DNA of 64,000 nt from Flavobacteriales bacterium (GTDB lineage: Bacteria; Bacteroidota; Bacteroidia; Flavobacteriales_F; PHOS-HE28), in assembly GCA_016721825.1 (NCBI GenBank), contig JADKHI010000003.1, forward strand, positions 1-64,000. Direction: 5' to 3'. Positions 56,140 through 64,000 of this stretch are shown here, one piece after another. A program made the position numbers and the translations under genes. Under the pieces are notes generated by a model, which searched no databases, had not been told where the DNA came from, and saw only the letters and a program-made list of their open reading frames with translations. How positions within the stretch are numbered: the stretch's first letter is position 1; each line of letters begins with the position of its first letter.

Positions 56140-56673
56140 TCAGTACGTCACAAGACGGATGATGTCAGCGTTGTAGGAACGGAGTTTTTCAACGCCGTTG
56201 AGGAAGGACAGTTCGATAAGGAAGCTGAAAGCGGCGACCTCGCCACCCTGCATGCGAACAAGCTCCGCAGCGGCAGCGGCCGTACCACCGGTGGCCAGCA
56301 GATCGTCGTGGACCAGTACGCGCATGCCTGGCTTCACAGAGTCGATGTGCATTTCGATCTCTGCGCTACCATACTCAAGATCGTATTTGTAGCTCACGGT
56401 CTTGTAGGGCAGCTTGCCCTTCTTCCTCACCGTGATGAAGGGAACACCAAGCCTCAGCGCGAGCGGCATTCCATAGAGAAAACCGCGGCTCTCGATACCC
56501 GCGATGGCGTCGACAGGAATGGTCTGCATGGCATCGCGAAAGCCTTCAACGACCGCCAGCGAAAGAAGCGGCTGCTCCATGACCGGCGTGATGTCGCGGA
56601 ACAGGATGCCGGGTTTGGGAAAATCAGGGACGGCGCGGATGGCGTTGCGCAGCCGGGTCTCCAGGTCGTTCAC
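56140..56673 (-). CDS. apt: Adenine phosphoribosyltransferase
   Basis: The 177-residue protein has PKPGILFRDITPVM, AGIESRGFLYGMPLALRLGVPF and the PRPP-binding loop VLVHDDLLATGGTA. It converts adenine and PRPP to AMP in purine salvage. The start is GTG (56673) overlapping the stop of the upstream helix-hairpin-helix gene by 4 bases. Confidence 0.95.
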   Translation of the reverse strand: MNDLETRLRNAIRAVPDFPKPGILFRDITPVMEQPLLSLAVVEGFRDAMQTIPVDAIAGIESRGFLYGMPLALRLGVPFITVRKKGKLPYKTVSYKYDLEYGSAEIEMHIDSVKPGMRVLVHDDLLATGGTAAAAAELVRMQGGEVAAFSFLIELSFLNGVEKLRSYNADIIRLVTY

Positions 56674-57584
56674 GGGGCCGTCAGATAAGGCGCAAGTTTA
56701 CGGAAGAGGCTGTCGTTCACGAGCACACAACCCTTGATATCCGCCACATTCCGGAAGGCCCCATGCTGACCGCGGTAGGCGATCAGGGCCTTGGCCACCT
56801 TCCACCCTAGGTAAGGATGGGCGGCCAGTTCCTCCACCGAGGCCGTGTTCACAGGGATACGGCGCATCATCAACGTGTCCAGTACAAGACGGTCCTTGAG
56901 TTTCGCGACCGCGTCGGGCTTGTCCTTCAGCACATACACCTCCATAAGCTGGTCCAAGCTATGATAGCCCCCAAGTTTCTCGCGGTACTTGAGGATGCCC
57001 CGGGCGAAGGCCGGACCGATCCCCGGCACGGCCACCAGCGCAGCACTATCCGCGGTGTTCAGCTCCAAGTCGCGGGGAACAGTGCGTTCAGCGTAGGTGC
57101 GTTCTTCGCGTTCCGGCCAGGTACTACGCGGATAAGCCGAAGCCGCACTGTCCGGCAACTGGATGTAGGGCGCCCACTGCGCAAAGAGCTCGGGATCCAC
57201 CACGCGCATCTTCGCCACATCCCGCTTGGACCGGAAGCGACCGCCTCCGGCCTCGTACTTATGGAGCGCTTCAGCTTGTCGCTCGCTCAAGCCCAAAGCC
57301 ACCCACTGATCGATCGGCAGGTGGTTCGGGTCGAATGGGAACAAGGTCAGGTGCCGGTCACGCGAGAAGGGAGCTGTGGAAGTGCTGTCCCGAAAGGCCT
57401 TTCGAGCCTCGACCCAAGGCTCCATGCGGGCGGCCAGGATGGTGAGCTCTTGCGGATCGGACGGTCGCAGCCATTGCTCGTAAGTGGCCCAGCCCGCCGC
57501 CACGAGACATCCAGCCACCAGCAAGAGGAAGCCGCGGCGCTCACCACGGTGCATGTTCAGGACATCCTTCCACTGCTGGCTCAT
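56670..57584 (-). CDS. Membrane-anchored helix-hairpin-helix (ComEA-like) protein
   Basis: The 304-residue protein has one N-terminal membrane segment (GFLLLVAGCLVAAGWATYE, about 18-36) and at least three HhH-type units: LGLSERQAEALHKYEAGGGRFRSKRDVAKM, LNTADSAALVAVPGIGPAFARGILKYREKLGGYHS and VNTASVEELAAHPYLGWKVAKALIAYRGQHGAF. HhH domains bind DNA non-specifically; ComEA-type proteins take part in DNA uptake, but multi-HhH proteins of this shape in Bacteroidota have no settled role. Confidence 0.82.
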   Translation of the reverse strand: MSQQWKDVLNMHRGERRGFLLLVAGCLVAAGWATYEQWLRPSDPQELTILAARMEPWVEARKAFRDSTSTAPFSRDRHLTLFPFDPNHLPIDQWVALGLSERQAEALHKYEAGGGRFRSKRDVAKMRVVDPELFAQWAPYIQLPDSAASAYPRSTWPEREERTYAERTVPRDLELNTADSAALVAVPGIGPAFARGILKYREKLGGYHSLDQLMEVYVLKDKPDAVAKLKDRLVLDTLMMRRIPVNTASVEELAAHPYLGWKVAKALIAYRGQHGAFRNVADIKGCVLVNDSLFRKLAPYLTAP

Positions 57585-57594
57585 ATGGCAGTGA

Positions 57595-58494
57595 TCAGTT
57601 CAGTTGTTCCTTCAGGACCGCCAGCCCGGCCTCGAAGCCGTGCGGGGCATAACCCAGTTCACGGCGCGCCTTGTCCAATACGAAACCGGTGTGCGGCGGG
57701 CGCTTGGCCGGTTGACCGAGGCTATCGCTCTTCACCGGGGTCACCACCGAAGTGTCCAACTGGAAGAAGGCCCCCACCCTTTGCACGAGTTCCAGAATGT
57801 TCATGCCATCGGGGCCACTGAGGTTGAAGATGCCAGTGGCACCACGTTTAGCAATGCGGATGCAGCCATCGGCCAGGTCCTCGGCCAGCGTGGGCATGCG
57901 CCATTGGTCATCCACCACCTTGATCGGTTGACCCTTCTCCAGCGCGCTCTTCGCCCAGAGCACCACGTTGCTGCGGCTCAACCCTTCTGCGATACCGTAT
58001 ACAATGATGGTGCGGGCGATGGCCCAGCGTTCCAAGCCAGCGTTCATCACCAGGCGCTCGCTGTCAAGCTTGCTGTGCCCGTAGATGCTTAAGGGTCTAG
58101 GTGCATCCTCTTCCCGGTAAGGCCCGCTCTCACCATCGAAAATGAAGTCGGTGCTTAGGTGAATGAAGTGTGCGCCCACGCGTTTCGCGGCCTGCACCAA
58201 GTGCTCGGTGGCCACAACGTTCTGCAACTGGCAGGCTTCAGGGTCAAGCTCGCAGGCATCCACGTTCGTCATGGCGGCGGTGTGGATCACCACCTCTGGC
58301 CTCGTGGCATCGAACACGGCATTCACGTCAAGGGCCAATGTGATGTCCATGGGCCTGTATCGATCACCTAGCGGCCCTGGGGTCCGGTCAGTACCCCGGG
58401 ATGTGGCGATGAGCTCAACTTCTGGATCTCCTCGCAAGGCCGCCACGAGCTTCTGACCCAGGAGGCCGTTGGAACCGGTAACTAGAATGCGCAT
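57595..58494 (-). CDS. SDR-family sugar nucleotide reductase (RmlD-like)
   Basis: The 299-residue protein starts with a Rossmann glycine motif (MRILVTGSNGLLGQKLV), has VVIHTAAMTNVDACE and the catalytic YGHSK, and ends in an RmlD-like substrate domain (GIFNLSGPDGMNILELVQRV ... RPPHTGFVLDKARRELGYAP). dTDP-4-dehydrorhamnose reductase is the closest family, but without rmlABC neighbours the exact substrate is unsure. Confidence 0.85.
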   Translation of the reverse strand: MRILVTGSNGLLGQKLVAALRGDPEVELIATSRGTDRTPGPLGDRYRPMDITLALDVNAVFDATRPEVVIHTAAMTNVDACELDPEACQLQNVVATEHLVQAAKRVGAHFIHLSTDFIFDGESGPYREEDAPRPLSIYGHSKLDSERLVMNAGLERWAIARTIIVYGIAEGLSRSNVVLWAKSALEKGQPIKVVDDQWRMPTLAEDLADGCIRIAKRGATGIFNLSGPDGMNILELVQRVGAFFQLDTSVVTPVKSDSLGQPAKRPPHTGFVLDKARRELGYAPHGFEAGLAVLKEQLN

Positions 58495-58556
58495 GTGTCG
58501 TTCTTCGTGGCCGTGTGGAAGAGGCTACGGCGACGAATATCGGGAAAGGCCGTCGC

Positions 58557-58820
58557 CTAGCGCTTCGGACCTGATGGGCGCGGGGACGTCACAGGCTTCT
58601 CGGCGGGACCGCGCCGTTGGATGATCAGACCGTTGAGGAAGTTCCTCAGGACCTGATCCCCGGCCGGCTTGTAGTTCGGGTGGTCCTCGTTGCGGAACAA
58701 CGCGCTCAATTCGCTCGCGGTCATGTGGAAGTCCGCCAAGGCGAGGATCTCCACGATGTCGGTGTCGCGCAGCTTCAAGGCGATGCGCAGCTTCTTCAGG
58801 ATATCGTTGTTGGTCATCAT
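58557..58820 (-). CDS. DUF1456 (YehS-like) protein, single-repeat form
   Basis: From ATG 58820 the 87-residue product MMTNNDILKKLRIALKLRDTDIVEILALADFHMTASELSALFRNEDHPNYKPAGDQVLRNFLNGL is one DUF1456 unit followed by a basic tail (GPAEKPVTSPRPSGPKR). Family members usually have two such units, so this is about half length; no second unit is seen in other frames downstream. Function unknown. Confidence 0.75.
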   Translation of the reverse strand: MMTNNDILKKLRIALKLRDTDIVEILALADFHMTASELSALFRNEDHPNYKPAGDQVLRNFLNGLIIQRRGPAEKPVTSPRPSGPKR

Positions 58821-58884
58821 GGGCGGAAGGGTAAAAGCAAGCGATGCCATTGGCCAAGGCGACAGGACGAAGGAAACAGCCGCC

Positions 58885-59595
58885 TCATGACCGCTTGGAA
58901 AGATCACCGAAGTAGCCCTTTGTGTTGGCCACGCTGAAGAAACTGATGAACAAGGCGATGTAGCTCAGGTAAAAGATCGACTGAAGCGAGACCATCAACT
59001 TGCCCATACCGGTGACGGGATAGAACTCCCCGAATCCGATGGTGCTCGTGATCATGAAGCTCACATAGACAGCATCGGTCCATATCTGGAAAGGCTGGTT
59101 CATGTACTGCCCGGCCATGTGGATCACCGCGAAACTGAACACCACCTCCAAGTAGTTGAAGAAGATCAGGAGCTTGGAGCGCCGGTACGACCGTGGTGAA
59201 GGGAGTACGTCCGACGCGAAGATGAGCGTAGGGATGTACATGATGGTCTCCAACATCATCCAGACCACAAGGAAGTAGATCCAGGCATTGTGCTCCAACG
59301 CGAAGTAGAGGACCACCAAGGGGAACAGCGTCTTCAGGATCACGAAAACCTCCATCGCGAAGTCCTGATACAGGGCTCCTTTGCGCCAGAAAAGGTGCTT
59401 GATGTAAACGCCTGGGAAAAGGAACTGCGAAGCCGCTAGCAAGAGCCTGACGATCTTCTCGAGTCCGGCGTCCTCCTCGTAGGTGTTCTCCCAGATCGCC
59501 ACGAGGTTCTCCCATCGGCGTTGAATGGCACTGTGCCGGGGGCCTTTCTCGGTCTGTCCCTTGCCGATGATCAGCTTCTTCAGCGTGAGCTTCAT
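58885..59595 (-). CDS. Potassium-channel-like membrane protein (Ion_trans_2 pore)
   Basis: The 236-residue protein has hydrophobic segments at about residues 80-98 (MEVFVILKTLFPLVVLYF), 102-125 (WIYFLVVWMMLETIMYIPTL), 145-162 (IFFNYLEVVFSFAVIHM) and 200-222 (IFYLSYIALFISFF), and a pore loop SFMITSTIGFGEFYPVTGMG. TIGFG corresponds to the K+ selectivity filter TVGYG. It lacks a cytoplasmic RCK domain in this reading. It may be a simple tetrameric K+ channel. Confidence 0.75.
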   Translation of the reverse strand: MKLTLKKLIIGKGQTEKGPRHSAIQRRWENLVAIWENTYEEDAGLEKIVRLLLAASQFLFPGVYIKHLFWRKGALYQDFAMEVFVILKTLFPLVVLYFALEHNAWIYFLVVWMMLETIMYIPTLIFASDVLPSPRSYRRSKLLIFFNYLEVVFSFAVIHMAGQYMNQPFQIWTDAVYVSFMITSTIGFGEFYPVTGMGKLMVSLQSIFYLSYIALFISFFSVANTKGYFGDLSKRS

Positions 59596-59661
59596 GTGGT
59601 TCCGGGCCGCGTGGACCGCTCACAAAGTAGCACGGGCGTGGGCAAAGCGAGCTGTCAGAGG

Positions 59662-60258
59662 TCAGCCGAGGCGTTTCAGCACCTTGGCAGGCACCAACTG
59701 CTGCAGCAAAGGCTCCATGCCCTTCTTTCGCTCCAGGAAGCGCCATTGACCAATGGTCGGATCCAGCACGGCGATCAAGTGGCGTTCAGCCTCGATCCGA
59801 AAGGCGTTGTCGGGCCCTTCCACCTGCACATGCCCTTTACCATACTGTTCCTCCAGCATGCCCTTCAGGAATTCGGTCTTTCGAGCCTCGTCCGTGTCGG
59901 GTTCCGAGCTCAGCACCATTCGCATGGCGTAGTTGTAGTCCACGGAAGCATACTGCACGGTGCCTTCGGTGATGGGCTTGGAAATGCGGTCCACCCGGGC
60001 GTCGCCCAAGGTCACGCGCACCGTGGTGTCAGCACTGGCACGTTCCAATGCCTCCAGCATGCGTTCCTTGGGCACCAGCGCGAACAGGCGTGGATCAATG
60101 AAGTCCAAGGTGCTCACATGGTCCTTGCGTTGCACCGCGGACCAGTACTGTTGCAAGGCGGAACGAATGGCGTCCGATGAAGAAGGCTCTTGTGCAACGA
60201 CCGTGGCGGGGGCCACGAAGCACCAACAACTCCACAAGAATATCGTCAGGTGCTTCAC
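59662..60258 (-). CDS. Hypothetical exported protein
   Basis: A GTG at 60258 gives (V/M)KHLTIFLWSCWCFVAPATVVAQ, a plausible signal peptide; the frame is open to 60285, overlapping the PspC-like gene. The mature part (SALQQYWSAVQRKDHVSTLDFIDPRLFALVP ... HLIAVLDPTIGQWRFLERKKG) resembles small periplasmic NTF2-like folds in layout, but I recognise no family. It is about 198 residues. Confidence 0.65.
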   Translation of the reverse strand: MKHLTIFLWSCWCFVAPATVVAQEPSSSDAIRSALQQYWSAVQRKDHVSTLDFIDPRLFALVPKERMLEALERASADTTVRVTLGDARVDRISKPITEGTVQYASVDYNYAMRMVLSSEPDTDEARKTEFLKGMLEEQYGKGHVQVEGPDNAFRIEAERHLIAVLDPTIGQWRFLERKKGMEPLLQQLVPAKVLKRLG

Positions 60259-60268
60259 CGGTAGCGGA

Positions 60269-60502
60269 TCAAAGCTCCCAGACACTGCTGCGCTTGGCGA
60301 AGGGTCGCTTGATGCGCTCCTTGTGTTGCAGCACGAAGGCCATAACGAGGTAGACCACCAGGTTGAGGCCGGCCGTGACGAAGCTGAGGTAGATGAAGGA
60401 GAGGCGGACCTGTTCGGTCTTCACGTTGAGCTTGTCGCCCCACCAGGCACACACGCCGAACGCCTGGCGCTCTAGGGAGGTCTTCAGGGTATCCTGGATC
60501 AT
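60269..60502 (-). CDS. PspC-domain membrane protein
   Basis: ATG 60502 overlaps the DUF2851 stop (ATGA) and gives a 77-residue protein with FGVCAWWGDKLNVKTEQVRLSFIYLSFVTAGLNLVVYLVMAF, the PspC core of an amphipathic segment plus one TM helix. PspC proteins act in membrane-stress responses; here the context gives no specific role. Confidence 0.8.
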   Translation of the reverse strand: MIQDTLKTSLERQAFGVCAWWGDKLNVKTEQVRLSFIYLSFVTAGLNLVVYLVMAFVLQHKERIKRPFAKRSSVWEL

Positions 60503-61881
60503 GGGGAGGGGCGCTTGAGGAGGTCGCGTCCGATGCCGCAAGTTAAGCAGCGCCGAAGGGCACAGGCGTGGTTCTTCAGTTCGATCAATGCTTGGGAACG
60601 TGCCGCATCACCCGCCTGAATACCGAGCGAGGCCCAACCCCGCATGATGACGTTCCGCTCCGGCGGAAGTTGCCTCAGCAGTTCGACTGCACTGGTGGAC
60701 ATGTGTTTGCGACCGAGCGAACGCCCCAGGCCCAGTCGCAAGGGGACCACGGCATTTATGAGGATGTGCTCGACCGCATCGGCGCCTAACCGTTTCGGGG
60801 CCTCCGGTGAAAGCTGATCGAAACGATGATGCGTGTCCCAGTACGCGCTCGCAGTAACGTTCAACAGGGCCGTCAGTTGATGGACATCATCGAGCTCCAG
60901 CAGATCCATCAGGGAGCCACCTTGCTGCATGATCAGCTGCGCGTATTGTGCGATCCGCAACGAGGGGAAAGCCGAGGGCCGCAAGCGACCGAACTTCCAG
61001 GCGGCCACTGGGGCCGGGCGCAGGCCGTGCATGCGTGCCAGCAGTGCATGTTCCTGTTGAAGCAGCCGCGGGTATTCATCCAGAAAGTCGACCTGTAGGA
61101 GACCGGCTTGCCCGAATAGCAATGCTTCGGTCCGCACGGCATCATCGCGCACCTTCAGCAGGGCTTTGATGGGCAGGGCGTGGGCAAGCATGCTGAAGGG
61201 TTCGGCGTTCACCTTGCCACCCATGGCGCGCAGCAGCAGGTGATGAAGGGTCAGCAACGGATCGCTGCCGAGCCGCTCGTGCAGCGCCTGAACCTCAGCC
61301 GTCTTGCGCTCAAGCCTTTCCCGGAGCACCTGTTCCAGCTGATCATCGACAACCTTCTCCCCCACCCCGGCCACTTGACCTTCACAAGGAACCCAGGCCT
61401 TCCGCTTCATCAGGTCGGCAAAGACCGTCAGTCGTTGCGGATCCACGAGGTCCTTCAGCACCACGGCAGGTGGACGGCCGCCTCCGGAGGTCCGCACATC
61501 CATGTCATGCACCCAGACCGCGTGCAGCACCACATTGTCGTAGGCCGGATCGGTGTGGTGACCGTGGGCATACCATTCGCTGGCGCGAACATGCACTTCC
61601 ACGGTGCCGGCCCACAGCTGTCCACCGATCCGCACGGTCGCATCCACCAGATCGGGGCCACTGTTGGCTTGGATCGTTCCAGCATGCACCACCTCCACCA
61701 TTTCGCCATCCACGGTCCTCAGCCCGTGGCGGTCGAAGAGGCCTTGCTCCCAGATGAACTGAAGCAATTCTTCCCGGTAGGGGAACGAAGGATCCAGCAG
61801 TACATCGTGCTCCGGACGTTCCAGGAATTCGTAGGCGCGCTGCAGGGTTGAAGCACCCACAGGCAAGGCTTCATTGATCAT
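60499..61881 (-). CDS. DUF2851 family protein
   Basis: From ATG 61881 (MINEALPVGASTLQRAYEFLE) the 460-residue protein shows family blocks LLQFIWEQGLFDRHGLRTVDGEMVEVVHAGTIQANSGPD, WAGTVEVHVRASEWYAHGHHTDPAYDNVVLHAVWVHD and WKFGRLRPSAFPSLRIAQYAQL. The many His and acidic residues near the front (EVHVRASEWYAHGHH) would suit a metal-dependent nuclease-like fold, but the function is unknown. It is translationally coupled to the PspC-like gene. Confidence 0.88.
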   Translation of the reverse strand: MINEALPVGASTLQRAYEFLERPEHDVLLDPSFPYREELLQFIWEQGLFDRHGLRTVDGEMVEVVHAGTIQANSGPDLVDATVRIGGQLWAGTVEVHVRASEWYAHGHHTDPAYDNVVLHAVWVHDMDVRTSGGGRPPAVVLKDLVDPQRLTVFADLMKRKAWVPCEGQVAGVGEKVVDDQLEQVLRERLERKTAEVQALHERLGSDPLLTLHHLLLRAMGGKVNAEPFSMLAHALPIKALLKVRDDAVRTEALLFGQAGLLQVDFLDEYPRLLQQEHALLARMHGLRPAPVAAWKFGRLRPSAFPSLRIAQYAQLIMQQGGSLMDLLELDDVHQLTALLNVTASAYWDTHHRFDQLSPEAPKRLGADAVEHILINAVVPLRLGLGRSLGRKHMSTSAVELLRQLPPERNVIMRGWASLGIQAGDAARSQALIELKNHACALRRCLTCGIGRDLLKRPSP

Positions 61882-61962
61882 TTTTCCGTCAAGGTCAAGC
61901 CCAGAAGATAGGCTTCCCCGGTCGGCGTGCACCACGCCAACACCTATCCGACCTATGAGAAG

Positions 61963-62793
61963 CTAGATCACACCCTTGGCACGAAGCGCTCGCTCCATGG
62001 TCCCTTGCAGGTCCTTGGCCGCGCGGCGTGCCGCGGGGATCGCATCATCCCCTTTTCCGGCGTACAAGATGCCGCGCGAACTGTTGATCAGCAGGCCGCC
62101 ATCGGCGGTCATCCCGCATTGCATCACCGCATTGAGGTCGCCTCCCTGCGCTCCAACTCCCGGCACAAGAAAAAAGTGTTCAGGCGCTACCGCACGGGCC
62201 TCAGCGAGCACTTCGGGCCGGGTGGCGCCCACCACGAACATGGTGTCGGCCACGCTGCCCCATTCGGCCACGCGGAGCATCACTTTCTCGAACAGGCGGT
62301 GCTGCCCGCCATCCACAGTGAGGAACTGGAAATCCATGGCGCCTTCGTTGCTGGTGACGCCGAGAACGATGGCCCACTTGCCGGGGCGACCCAGGAACGG
62401 CGTCACGCTGTCGTGGCCCATGTACGGCGCCAGGGTCACGGCATCGCAGCTCAAGGTGTCGAAGAACGCTTCCGCGTACTTGCGGGCGGTGTTGCCGATG
62501 TCCCCGCGTTTCGCGTCAGCGATGATGAGGCAATCGCCCTTATCGCGGATCAGGGAGATGGTGCTGGCAAGGTCCAGCCAGCCTTGCTCGCCTTGGGCCT
62601 CGTAGAACGCGAGGTTCAGCTTGTAAGCCACAGCGATGTCGTGGGTGGCCTCGATCACCGCCTGATTGAAGGCGCGCACCGGGCTGCTTTCGTTCTGGAA
62701 CTGTTCGGGAACAAGGTGCAGTTCGGTGTCCAGCCCCACGCAGAGCAAACTGCGCTTGCGGCGGATCACATGGATGAGCTCTTCGCGGGTCAT
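61963..62793 (-). CDS. pyrF: Orotidine 5'-phosphate decarboxylase (type 2)
   Basis: ATG 62793 gives 276 residues. The lysine/aspartate catalytic region is visible as LIIADAKRGDIGNTARKYAEAFF, followed by DAVTLAPYMGHDSVTPFLGRPGKWAIVLGVTSN, both hallmarks of the longer type-2 enzymes. It makes UMP in the last step of pyrimidine synthesis. Confidence 0.95.
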   Translation of the reverse strand: MTREELIHVIRRKRSLLCVGLDTELHLVPEQFQNESSPVRAFNQAVIEATHDIAVAYKLNLAFYEAQGEQGWLDLASTISLIRDKGDCLIIADAKRGDIGNTARKYAEAFFDTLSCDAVTLAPYMGHDSVTPFLGRPGKWAIVLGVTSNEGAMDFQFLTVDGGQHRLFEKVMLRVAEWGSVADTMFVVGATRPEVLAEARAVAPEHFFLVPGVGAQGGDLNAVMQCGMTADGGLLINSSRGILYAGKGDDAIPAARRAAKDLQGTMERALRAKGVI

Positions 62794-62861
62794 GGTCGGG
62801 GGCAAAGATCAACACGGAAGGGTACCGTCATAGCGCCCAATGGCAAAGAGATCGCACCGCC

Positions 62862-63944
62862 TCAATTGGCAGCGCCTTCGCGCAGCTTCTCCGTGCGGTC
62901 CGCCATCTGCAGGGCATCGATGACCTCCTGAAGGTTGCCGTTCAGCACCTCCGTGAGGTTGTGCACAGTGAACTCGATGCGGTGGTCGGTGACGCGGCTT
63001 TGGGGGAAGTTGTAGGTGCGGATCTTGGCGCTGCGATCCCCGCTGGTCACCTGGCTCTTGCGGTGGGCGGCCACTGCGGCCTCCTGCTCGCGGACCTTGT
63101 CCTCATAGAGCTTGGTGCGCAACATCTGCATCGCCTTGTTCCGGTTGCCGAGCTGGCTGCGGTCGGTCTGGCACATCACCACGATCCCGGTGGGAATGTG
63201 GGTGAGGCGCACCTTGGTTTCCACCTTGTTCACGTTCTGGCCTCCAGCACCACCACTGCGCGCGGTCTCCATCTTCACATCGCTCTCCTTCACCACCACG
63301 TCGAATTCCTCGGCTTCAGGCAGCACGTTCACGGTGGCGGCACTGGTATGGATCCGGCCGCTGGCCTCGGTGGCAGGCACGCGCTGCACACGGTGTACCC
63401 CGGCCTCGAACCGCAGCACGCCATAGACCCCGTCCCCGATCACGTTGAAGACCACCTCCTTGTAGCCCCCGGCGGAACCTTCGCTCACGTCCGCCACTTC
63501 CACTTTCCAGCCCTTTCCCTCGCAGTAGCGGGTGTACATGCGGTACAAGTCCCCCACGAAAAGACAGGCTTCGTCGCCGCCGGTGCCAGCGCGCAATTCC
63601 ACGATGCAGTTGCGGTCGTCATTGGGGTCCTTGGGAACGAGGAGCATGCGCACCTCCTCCTCCATGGCTTCGAGACGAGCCTTCAGGTCGGCTTGTTCTG
63701 CGCGGACCATCTCCAGCATGTCCGGGTCCTTTTCGGCACGGATCATCTGCTCGGTCCCGGAAAGCTCTTCGTGCAGCCGTCGGAACCGCTCGAAGGCCTC
63801 GTCGATCGGGCCGAGGTCTCGGTACTCGCGGTTCATCTCCACGAACCGCTTCTGGTCGGCGATGATGTCCGGGTCGGCCAGGCGCTTGCTGATCTCCGAG
63901 CGTCGCTCGTGGATGCTGGCCAGTTTGGTGAGAAGGTCGCTCAT
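62862..63944 (-). CDS. prfA: Peptide chain release factor 1
   Basis: The 360-residue protein has the GGQ loop at about residue 231 (RSGGAGGQNVNKVETKVRLTHIPTG) that triggers peptidyl-tRNA hydrolysis and the stop-codon reading region (EASGRIHTSAATVNVLPEAE upstream of it, with PATEASGRIH). Its length and domain order are those of RF1. RF2 would normally carry a programmed frameshift, which is not seen here. Confidence 0.95.
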   Translation of the reverse strand: MSDLLTKLASIHERRSEISKRLADPDIIADQKRFVEMNREYRDLGPIDEAFERFRRLHEELSGTEQMIRAEKDPDMLEMVRAEQADLKARLEAMEEEVRMLLVPKDPNDDRNCIVELRAGTGGDEACLFVGDLYRMYTRYCEGKGWKVEVADVSEGSAGGYKEVVFNVIGDGVYGVLRFEAGVHRVQRVPATEASGRIHTSAATVNVLPEAEEFDVVVKESDVKMETARSGGAGGQNVNKVETKVRLTHIPTGIVVMCQTDRSQLGNRNKAMQMLRTKLYEDKVREQEAAVAAHRKSQVTSGDRSAKIRTYNFPQSRVTDHRIEFTVHNLTEVLNGNLQEVIDALQMADRTEKLREGAAN

Positions 63945-64000
63945 CGGGAGTGCCTCGCGCGGGATCGCGGGGGCGCGGGTATTCGAGATCAGTTGTAAGT
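63945..64000. other. Right edge, no feature seen
   Basis: The last 56 bases are upstream of prfA and show no promoter match or ORF. Confidence 0.4.

Overview
This window is about 64 kb from a fairly GC-rich member of the Bacteroidota, most likely an uncultivated Flavobacteriales-like lineage. That assignment is an inference. It rests on secreted proteins carrying type IX secretion (T9SS) sorting domains of both type A and type B, on promoters that match the Bacteroidota consensus (TTTG, 19 nt, TAnnTTTG), on the gene order tRNAs-tuf-trnW-secE-nusG-rplKAJL-rpoBC-DUF3467, and on families typical of the phylum (DUF2851, DUF3467, ECF sigma factor plus TPR-CHAT).

Layout. 1-4.6 kb (minus strand): an ECF sigma factor, a one-TM TPR-like partner and a TPR-CHAT protein running off the left edge; all three reading frames are broken. 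4.8-17.8 kb (plus): four secreted proteins, namely a beta-helix protein, a small repeat protein with a T9SS tail, a 1682-residue PPC-repeat protein and a very large Ig-like/glycine-rich protein broken by frameshifts. 17.9-21.7 kb (minus): a LuxR-type response regulator and its propeller-sensor histidine kinase, divergent from a 1679-residue protein (21.9-26.9 kb) that combines two seven-bladed LVIVD propellers, collagen-like stretches and a C-terminal S74 self-cleaving chaperone. 26.9-29.6 kb: a third large T9SS cargo protein, paralogous at its C-terminus to two of the earlier ones. 29.7-39.6 kb: a NamZ-like muramidase, an FtsX-type permease, a cystathionine beta-synthase-like enzyme, a RAYT transposase with two REP-like hairpins, a BtuF-like protein, a patatin with a predicted outer-membrane barrel, and a type-B T9SS cargo. 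39.7-55 kb (minus): the transcription/translation core (DUF3467, rpoC, rpoB, rplL, rplJ, rplA, rplK, nusG, secE, trnW, tuf, four more tRNAs, hpf, xerC, rpsU). 55-64 kb (minus): acyl-CoA dehydrogenase, apt, a helix-hairpin-helix protein, an RmlD-like reductase, DUF1456, a K+-channel-like protein, a hypothetical protein, a PspC-like protein, DUF2851, pyrF and prfA.

How it fits together. The left half looks like a cell-surface and environment-sensing region: T9SS cargo, a periplasmic-propeller two-component system and a giant trimeric fibre-like protein. The right half is housekeeping. The most unusual non-coding signal is an identical 14-bp palindrome in front of the response regulator gene and in front of the kinase gene. 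The most unusual proteins are the double-propeller/collagen/S74 protein and a three-copy GYxYW repeat protein.

Quality caution. Frameshifts occur in the CHAT gene (many), its two upstream genes, the 12.5-17.8 kb gene, the permease and rplK. One of these is a single missing base in ribosomal protein L11, which strongly suggests uncorrected indels in the assembly, densest near the left edge, rather than real gene decay throughout.
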